Shown here in pieces: positions 15,461 to 20,500 of a stretch of DNA of 20,500 bases. Below the pieces are notes generated by a model. It was not told the origin of the DNA. It did not search any database and was given only the letters and a program-made list of their open reading frames with translations. The position numbers were made by a program, and so were the translations under genes. The DNA comes from Deltaproteobacteria bacterium. GTDB taxonomy: Bacteria > Desulfobacterota_C > Deferrisomatia > Deferrisomatales > JACRMM01. The stretch lies in NCBI GenBank assembly GCA_016218905.1, contig JACRCS010000391.1:1-20500 (forward strand). The letters are read 5' to 3'. The number at the start of each line of letters is the position of its first letter. The first letter of the stretch is position 1.

Positions 15461-16861
15461 TCAACCCGTTCTGTCTCTTCGAGCTCCCCGGCCCGCGATC
15501 CTGTCCATTACCTCGGCGACGCAGGCCACGTTTTCCAGCCCCCGGAGGGTCTCGAAGACCGCCTGGGCTTTCGCCTCGTCCAAGTCCCTCGTGAAGGTCG
15601 CGCACCGGAGGAACTTCTTCCTCTTTTCAGACGGCGTCAGCGGCGAGAAAGCGTCGCTCCCCAGCGGCTGTTCGACGGCGGCCCGGTACTCGCGCCCTTC
15701 CTTCGTGCGGATGGTCACCTCGGCCCCGAGGCTCCGCTCCGGAGGCAGGCTTCCCACCGTGCGGATCCGCCTGACCAGCGCTTCGATCTCGGGGCTTCGG
15801 ATGCTCTCTTCACCAAAGTGAGAGAGCTCGACTTCCCCCCTGAGCAGAGCGGTGGCCACGGCGTACTGGAGGCTGAAGGAGGCACTGATCTGGGGGACCT
15901 CCCCGATCCGAAACTCCTGCCCCACCGCGAACTCCTTCGCCGTCGCCCTGACCCCGACGATCACCTCCTCGACGTCCGCGGCCTTCACCCCGTGGTCCCG
16001 GACGAGGGCCAGGGTGCAGTCGATCGCGGCGTGGTTCGCCCGGCAGCAGGGATAGGGTTTGATCGTGTCTCCGGCACAGAAGGTCCGGCCGAGATCCCTC
16101 GTGAGCACGCTCAGGTCGTACTCTCTGCAGTAGCGGGCGAAGTACCCGTGCTGACCGGTCAGGGAGTTCTTGGGCCCGGTGAAGCCCTTCTTGGCGAGGG
16201 ACGCGGAGAAGATCCCCGCCCGGGCGGCGAGCCCCTGGGGGAGCTTGAAGCAGTGGGTGCCCTCGAAGATGTTCAGCATCGTCCCGCCGAGCTGATTCAG
16301 GACGATCCCGAACGCGTTCTGCATCTCCGCTTCGTCGAGCTCGAGGAGTTTGCCGGCGATGGCGGTCGCCCCGAAGGCGTTTGCCGTCCCCGTATTGTCC
16401 CAGCCGAGGTCCAGGTCGAAGAGGGAAGCCGCGGAGAGCCGGGCCGCCAGGTCGTCTCCCAGGACGAGCGCCGTCAGGAGCTCCCGGCCGGAGGCCCCCA
16501 GCTTTTCCGCCACCGCGAGGGCGGTCGGCACGGTCGTCCCGCTGATGTGGGCGGGCACGCTCTTGCCGTCGACGAACGCCCCCACGGGCTCGTAGTCGTA
16601 GGATCTGGCGAGGACCGCGTTCACGAGCGCGGCCGCCTGCGCCGGAACCCGGCAGCCGAAGCCGAGCACCGTGGCCTCCGGAGCTCCGCCGGCTTCTCGA
16701 ACCAGCTCCGCCAGGCCGGAGCAGCCCGAAGCGTTCTTCCCCGCGAGAACGCAACCCAGGGTGTCGACGATCCGGTCCTTCGCCCCCTCCAGGGTGGCGG
16801 GGCCGAAGGCATCGAAGCTCGTCCGGACGAGGTGGCGCGCGAGCTCGGCCGTGACGCTCAT
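15461..16861 (-). CDS. MmgE/PrpD family protein
   Basis: A 466-residue protein of the family that includes 2-methylcitrate dehydratase (PrpD), cis-aconitate decarboxylase and iminodisuccinate epimerase. Typical features are RIVDTLGCVLAG (28-39), a YDYEP segment, HISGTTVPTALAVAEKLGAS, and KPYPCCRANHAAID in the C-terminal half, close to the usual KPYPxCRxxHxxID. The family acts on multi-carboxylate or related acids; the specific reaction is not predictable. The start ATG lacks a clear Shine-Dalgarno sequence, but the N-terminus matches the family and no better start is seen. It follows the TRAP permease genes by 83 nt, consistent with processing an imported organic acid. Its stop is directly followed by the 12-copy 9-nt array. 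Confidence 0.92.
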   Translation of the reverse strand: MSVTAELARHLVRTSFDAFGPATLEGAKDRIVDTLGCVLAGKNASGCSGLAELVREAGGAPEATVLGFGCRVPAQAAALVNAVLARSYDYEPVGAFVDGKSVPAHISGTTVPTALAVAEKLGASGRELLTALVLGDDLAARLSAASLFDLDLGWDNTGTANAFGATAIAGKLLELDEAEMQNAFGIVLNQLGGTMLNIFEGTHCFKLPQGLAARAGIFSASLAKKGFTGPKNSLTGQHGYFARYCREYDLSVLTRDLGRTFCAGDTIKPYPCCRANHAAIDCTLALVRDHGVKAADVEEVIVGVRATAKEFAVGQEFRIGEVPQISASFSLQYAVATALLRGEVELSHFGEESIRSPEIEALVRRIRTVGSLPPERSLGAEVTIRTKEGREYRAAVEQPLGSDAFSPLTPSEKRKKFLRCATFTRDLDEAKAQAVFETLRGLENVACVAEVMDRIAGRGARRDRTG

Positions 16862-16944
16862 CTATGACACCAGTGACAGATGGATCTCCGGACCTCGTTG
16901 TTCATGGGAAGTCCTTTTCCTGTCGGCACTGTGAAACCTGCTTC

Positions 16945-18246
16945 CTACTGCATCAAGATGCTCGGCAGCCAGGTCGCCATGCCGGGAAACAGAAAGAGCG
17001 CGATCATGCAGACGAAGAGACCGATCAGGAAGGGAGTCACGCCGGCGTAGACGACGCTGAGGCGTTCGCCGGTGATGCCCTTCACGATGAAGACCGAGGC
17101 CGCGACGGGGGGGATGATGACCCCGATCATGAGCGTCACGCCGATGACGATGCAGAACCAGAGGGGATCGAAGCCCAGCTTGAGGGCGACCGGGAAGAAG
17201 ATGGGAGTCGCCAGGATCATGAAGGCCGCGTCGTCCATGAACGACCCGCCGACCAGGTACATGATGATGATCCCCGTCAGGACGACCAGGGGGTGAACGG
17301 GCAGCGTGCTGACCCACTCCGCAAGGTTGGCCGGGATCCTCGTGACCGTGAGGAAGTGCCCGAACACCGCCGACCCGGCGAGCAGCATGATCACCATCGC
17401 GGACATCCGCAGCGACTGGAGCAAGGACTGTCCGTACGCCTTGAAGTCGAGGTCCCGCTTCAGCATCGTCAGGGCGACGACGGCCACCGCACCCACCGTG
17501 CCGGCCTCCGTCGGGGTGAAGTACCCCGCCATCAGGCCTCCGACCGTGAGACAGAAGACCGCCAGAGGCCACACCACCGTGGACATCCCCCGGAGCCGCT
17601 CCTTCCAGTCGACCACGGGCCCGCGCGGTGCCATGGAGGGGTTGATCAGCGCCCAGGCGATCACGATCACGGCGAAGAACAACGCGCACAGCAGGCCGGG
17701 CAGGGCGCCGGCCACGAAGAGCTTGCCGATGGACTGCTCCGTGATCATGCCCATGACGATCAGGTTTGAACTGGGCGGGATGAGCAAGCCGAGCGTTCCC
17801 ACGCTTGCCACGACGCCCGTCGACAACTTGCGGCCGTAACCGGACTTGTCCATTTCCGGGATCGCTACGCTCGAGAACGTGGCGGAGGTAGCCAGGGTGG
17901 AGCCCGAGATCGCCTTGAAGATCGTAGCGCCCACGACCGTTCCCAAGGCGAGGCCTCCCGGGAAGTGGCCCATCCACTTCCTGGCCATCTTGTACATGTC
18001 GTTCGCCATCCCGGAGTTGAAGGCCGCCTGTCCCATGAGGATGAACAGGGGGATGACGGTGAAGGAATAGGAGGCGAACGTGTCGAAGTAGTCTTTCGCG
18101 AGCAGGTTGACGGCAGGGCTGAGACCGCGCAGGTAAGCGAACCCGGCGAACCCCACGACGGTCATGCCGACCGCAAGCTCGAGCCCGGACAGGAAGAGGA
18201 TCAGCATCAAAGCGATACCTATGCCACCGAGCTCAGCGTGAGACAT
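16945..18246 (-). CDS. dctM: TRAP transporter large permease subunit (DctM family)
   Basis: A 433-residue polytopic inner-membrane protein with about 11-12 hydrophobic segments along its length, the ion-coupled translocation subunit of a tripartite carboxylate transporter. Family signatures visible are IFKAISGSTLATSATFSSVAI-like sequence near 108-130, PEMDKSGYGRKLSTGVVAS, GTLGLLIPPSSNLIV, YFTPTEAGTVGA and GVIIPPVAASVFI. The length is normal. GGGAG precedes the ATG. It lies 67 nt after dctQ and the order P-Q-M is the common one. The solute is not readable from the permease; neighbouring acid-processing genes suggest an organic acid. Confidence 0.95.
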   Translation of the reverse strand: MSHAELGGIGIALMLILFLSGLELAVGMTVVGFAGFAYLRGLSPAVNLLAKDYFDTFASYSFTVIPLFILMGQAAFNSGMANDMYKMARKWMGHFPGGLALGTVVGATIFKAISGSTLATSATFSSVAIPEMDKSGYGRKLSTGVVASVGTLGLLIPPSSNLIVMGMITEQSIGKLFVAGALPGLLCALFFAVIVIAWALINPSMAPRGPVVDWKERLRGMSTVVWPLAVFCLTVGGLMAGYFTPTEAGTVGAVAVVALTMLKRDLDFKAYGQSLLQSLRMSAMVIMLLAGSAVFGHFLTVTRIPANLAEWVSTLPVHPLVVLTGIIIMYLVGGSFMDDAAFMILATPIFFPVALKLGFDPLWFCIVIGVTLMIGVIIPPVAASVFIVKGITGERLSVVYAGVTPFLIGLFVCMIALFLFPGMATWLPSILMQ

Positions 18247-18313
18247 TGGGAGCTCCCTGCCTGCTATTTAGCCTCTGCGATGGACGACGTGCGCGAACTA
18301 ACCGCATGGGACA

Positions 18314-18892
18314 CTAGGCATCCGAATACCCGTCCGGCGCGAGCTTGCTCAACGGTTCCTGCCTGGGAGGGTCGTGCTGAATCTTCCCCGGCGCGAGCGC
18401 GACCTCGTGCGTGCCACCCGAGCGCAGGGCACGAAGGGATTCCAGCAACTCTGCTCCGAGCACGACGACCTCTACGACGAAGGCGGCACCCATCGCGTAG
18501 GCCACCGGGTAGAGGGGGAGGCCGAGTACGGAGGTCGCCTCGCCGGAAACCCGCAAATCGTTCCCCATGCCCAGGAGGGCGTACGCGATGAGGGCGAAGA
18601 CGCACATGGCGATCAGACGGGTGACGCTCCTCAGGCACTCCTTCGCGCGGCCCCGGAGCGAGTCCGTCACCGCGTCGATCGTCACCTGCGCTTTCACGAG
18701 CGAGCTCATGGGCACCGCCAGCCCGATGATCAGTCCGGCGGCGACGGAGACGACCTCGAAGGTGCCCGGGACCGGTACGCCGAAGATCCGGCCGACGATG
18801 TCACAGCTCGTGATCAACATGATGGCCGTCAGGCAGAACCCGGCGATCCCTTCGAGCAACGAGGCGGTACCGCGCAGAATGCGCGAAGCCAT
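18314..18892 (-). CDS. dctQ: TRAP transporter small permease subunit (DctQ family)
   Basis: A 192-residue membrane protein with four predicted transmembrane helices (about 12-30, 45-63, 88-108 and 125-148). The [16 protein letters not shown] region after helix 1 matches the DctQ pattern. It partners DctM in the membrane complex. I chose the ATG at 18892 because AAAGGAG lies just upstream with normal spacing; an in-frame start 10 codons earlier would place that Shine-Dalgarno inside the gene. The last 35 or so residues form a hydrophilic tail (about 158-192) that is longer than in many relatives. Its translation start lies just after the palindromic element and the 12-unit array that follow dctP. 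Confidence 0.9.
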   Translation of the reverse strand: MASRILRGTASLLEGIAGFCLTAIMLITSCDIVGRIFGVPVPGTFEVVSVAAGLIIGLAVPMSSLVKAQVTIDAVTDSLRGRAKECLRSVTRLIAMCVFALIAYALLGMGNDLRVSGEATSVLGLPLYPVAYAMGAAFVVEVVVLGAELLESLRALRSGGTHEVALAPGKIQHDPPRQEPLSKLAPDGYSDA

Positions 18893-18909
18893 GCCTATCT
18901 CCTTTGCGC

Positions 18910-18940
18910 GTCCATCCGGCAAGTGCCTGTCCGGATGGTC
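18910..18940. repeat. 31-nt palindromic element, copy 2 (degenerate)
   Basis: It matches the element at 11400-11430 at 28 of 31 positions. Substitutions reduce the pairing to the outer CCATCCGG / CCGGATGG arms (8 bp), and a short GGCA-AG-TGCC alternative appears inside. It is fused to the 9-nt array that begins at 18937 and lies a few bases upstream of the dctQ Shine-Dalgarno sequence. Confidence 0.7.
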
Positions 18941-19044
18941 CGGTTGGTCCGGTTAGTCCCGTTAGTCCGGTTGGTCCGGTTGGTCCGGTTGGTCCGGTTG
19001 GCCGGTTCGGAAAAACCAATAAGACCAACAAGACGAACAAGACC
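18937..19044. repeat. 12-unit 9-nt array that reverses strand, between dctP and dctQ
   Basis: Twelve in-phase 9-nt units (108 nt). The first seven are GGTCCGGTT or near variants (18937-18999). Two transitional units (GGCCGGTTC, GGAAAAACC) follow. The last three are AATAAGACC, AACAAGACG and AACAAGACC, the reverse-complement sense of GGTCTTGTT. On the dctP-dctQ transcript GGUCUUGUU can pair with AACCGGACC at 8 of 9 positions (one G-U), so a long imperfect hairpin can form in the 175-nt intercistronic gap. Confidence 0.85.
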
Positions 19045-19067
19045 AGCAACCTGTCTCCGGAGGAGCA

Positions 19068-20087
19068 CTACTTGGCGTCCTTGTTCTTCTTGACCCACTC
19101 CCGACAGAAGTCGACGGCCTCCTTCGCCGGGAGCCCCAGCGCCGACTTCTCTTTGACGTAGGCATCGAACAGGGGAGCGACTTTCGCGGCCCAACGGTCC
19201 TCTTCTTGCTCGCTCAACCGGATGAACGTGTGCTTCTGCCCGGTCGCAAACTTCTTGGCGCTATCGTCTCCTGCATCCCAGACCCTGCCGTGCTTCTCCG
19301 AGAACTCCTCGGAGAGCTTGTCGATGATCGCCTGGATGTCGGGCGGGAAGGACTCCCACTTGGCCTTGTTCATGGCGACGTAGCCGACGTTGGCCTGGGC
19401 GGACTCGTAGTGCTCGGTCGTGTACTGGGTGACCTCCGCGAGTTTGAACCGCTCGAGCGTGTCCATTCCGGTAATAATTCCGTCCGCCACCCCTTTGCGC
19501 AGGGCGTCGTAGGTCTCGGTGATCGGCATGTTCAGGGGGACCGCGCCGAGAGATTTCGCGATGTTGACGCCTACTCCGATGGACCTCACTTTCACGCCTT
19601 GGAGGTCCTCCAACGTGCGGATCGGCTTCTTCGTGTGAAGGACGGTCACGTTGCCGGACAGCCAGAGGACCTTGACCTGACTGAACTCCTTCGGCTGGAA
19701 GCGCTTGTAGAACGCGTTCTGCAGCCTGCTCTGCGCAACCGCGGTCCGGTTGCCGAAGGGCAGGTCCATAACGTCCGTCAGCGGAAATCTTCCCGGGGTG
19801 TAGCCCGTGGCGGAGAAGCCGATGTCGCAGATGCCCTTGATCACGGAGTCGAAGGTCTGGTTCGGGGGGGTCAAGGCGTTGTTCGGGTACAGATTCACCT
19901 TCACCCGGCCCTTCGTCCTCTTCTCGAGCTCGCGGCCCCACTCCTCGAAGAGCTTCGTCTGGGAGTCCAGCGCGGGCGTGAACGTCGAGAACTCCAGGGT
20001 GGTCACCTTCTCTGCGGCGCCGGAAGCGCCAGGTCCTCCGACGAGCAGCCCCACTACCGCGATCCCCGCCGTAATCCACTTGTGCAT
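19068..20087 (-). CDS. dctP: TRAP transporter substrate-binding protein (DctP family)
   Basis: A 339-residue periplasmic solute receptor. The N-terminus MHKWITAGIAVVGLLVGGPG followed by ASGA is a Sec signal peptide with likely cleavage near residue 24. Family features are a first strand LEFSTFTP (31-38), DLQGVKVRS (161-169) with Arg168 in the position that usually salt-bridges the solute carboxylate, and ETYDALRKGVADGIITGMDT (191-210). It should bind an organic acid and deliver it to DctQM. AAAGGAG lies 7 nt before the ATG. It follows the MutL-like stop by 49 nt and precedes dctQ by 175 nt, the gap filled by the 12-unit array and palindrome. The ligand identity is not predictable. Confidence 0.95.
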   Translation of the reverse strand: MHKWITAGIAVVGLLVGGPGASGAAEKVTTLEFSTFTPALDSQTKLFEEWGRELEKRTKGRVKVNLYPNNALTPPNQTFDSVIKGICDIGFSATGYTPGRFPLTDVMDLPFGNRTAVAQSRLQNAFYKRFQPKEFSQVKVLWLSGNVTVLHTKKPIRTLEDLQGVKVRSIGVGVNIAKSLGAVPLNMPITETYDALRKGVADGIITGMDTLERFKLAEVTQYTTEHYESAQANVGYVAMNKAKWESFPPDIQAIIDKLSEEFSEKHGRVWDAGDDSAKKFATGQKHTFIRLSEQEEDRWAAKVAPLFDAYVKEKSALGLPAKEAVDFCREWVKKNKDAK

Positions 20088-20136
20088 CCCGTTCTCCTTT
20101 CTCGAACGTGAGGTCGGGCCGAGTGGCCTTGGTCCA

Positions 20137-20500
20137 TTATGACTGCCAGCCGTCGACTCCGACGAGCGACTTCCTGCCGATCGCCAGCGCCGCCTCAGGC
20201 TCCACCGTGCTCAACAACCCGGCGCCGTAGAGCACGTAATTCCTGTCGACGTAGAGTTCCGGGGCCCTCGGCTTGAGCGAGAGAGGGCTCGTCGCGCTGG
20301 CCACCGCCCCCTTCAACACCTCGCCGGGCCGCGGGTGGAAGGCGAAGATTCCGCCCGTTCCGATGACGGTTCTGAGCCCGGTCAGATCCTTGCCGTATTG
20401 GAACCGGACGGCGCCGTCGGGTCCCCAGGACTCCTGGATGGTTCCCGCGTGCCTTTCGACGGCGACCTCCACCGCGCTCCGCGCCAGGCCCGCGTCGACG
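20137..20500 (-). CDS. MutL/GlmL-like protein, C-terminal part (cut by window edge)
   Basis: The frame is open to the right edge, giving 120 residues and a TAA stop at 20139-20137. It reads AVEVAVERHAGTIQE, then GKDLTGLRTVIGTGG, then an ELYVDRNYVLYGAGLL segment and PEAALAIGRKSL. This matches the C-terminal region of the MutL/GlmL family (ASKHA fold), whose genes accompany B12-dependent mutases such as glutamate mutase and related carbon-skeleton or aminomutases. The apparent GTG start at 20472 is internal; coding continues upstream of it with VDAGLARSA. It lies 49 nt before dctP and is likely co-transcribed. The mutase subunits themselves would be outside the window. Confidence 0.85.
   Translation of the reverse strand, partial: VDAGLARSAVEVAVERHAGTIQESWGPDGAVRFQYGKDLTGLRTVIGTGGIFAFHPRPGEVLKGAVASATSPLSLKPRAPELYVDRNYVLYGAGLLSTVEPEAALAIGRKSLVGVDGWQS

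Noticed and set aside
15323..15605. Repeat-derived peptides (CSS, LFL or RKS repeats) that look like a Cys-rich, membrane or basic protein
   Set aside because: They are direct translations of a 9-nt array whose period is divisible by three, so all frames stay open; no start and ribosome binding site of quality.
10397..20500. Nicotinate fermentation pathway (Mo hydroxylase plus B12 mutase)
   Set aside because: The MutL-like protein and molybdenum hydroxylase would fit, but no enamidase, 6-hydroxynicotinate reductase or dimethylmaleate hydratase is recognisable, and HyuAB and PaaK are not part of it.

Overview
The window is GC-rich bacterial chromosome. Apart from a truncated gene tail at the left edge, every convincing gene lies on the minus strand, so transcription runs from the right edge to the left. 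Gene content is catabolic: TRAP carboxylate uptake, molybdenum hydroxylases, hydantoinase/oxoprolinase-type subunits, a CoA ligase and an MmgE/PrpD protein. The mix, the GC-rich codon use and the short simple-sequence arrays in the gaps suggest a metabolically broad soil or sediment bacterium. I cannot assign a phylum from sequence alone.

Layout in transcription order (right to left): C-terminal part of a MutL/GlmL-like mutase-associated protein (20500-20137); TRAP transporter dctP (20087-19068), dctQ (18892-18314) and dctM (18246-16945); MmgE/PrpD protein (16861-15461); a 12-copy 9-nt tandem array; a three-subunit molybdenum hydroxylase (2Fe-2S subunit 15255-14716, Mo subunit 14723-12435, FAD subunit 12438-11461) with overlapping genes; a ketopantoate-reductase-family protein (11335-10397); a conserved protein of unknown function (10090-8690); a 613-bp gap with a candidate promoter and inverted 7-nt arrays; hyuA (8076-5974) and hyuB (5895-4159, apparent CTG start); a PaaK-like CoA ligase (3971-2628); and a second Mo subunit (2635-302) overlapping it by 8 nt. 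At the left edge a plus-strand C-terminal fragment (2-160) converges on the cluster.

How the genes may work together (inference): the TRAP system imports an organic acid; the PaaK-like ligase could activate an acid as its CoA thioester; the molybdenum hydroxylase(s) hydroxylate or reduce a ring or acyl-CoA. The FAD subunit has a Cys-rich insertion like the one that holds an extra [4Fe-4S] cluster in 4-hydroxybenzoyl-CoA reductase beta subunits. HyuA/HyuB could open or carboxylate a cyclic or keto intermediate with ATP; MmgE/PrpD and the reductase-family protein could process downstream acids; the MutL-like protein suggests a B12-dependent mutase just outside the window. The substrate is not identifiable.

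The most unusual non-coding structure is a set of short tandem arrays with a constant 9-nt period but different unit sequences, all in gaps. Two are exactly 12 units (108 nt) and two reverse strand part-way so that they can fold into hairpins. A 31-nt palindromic element also occurs twice (11400-11430 and 18910-18940).
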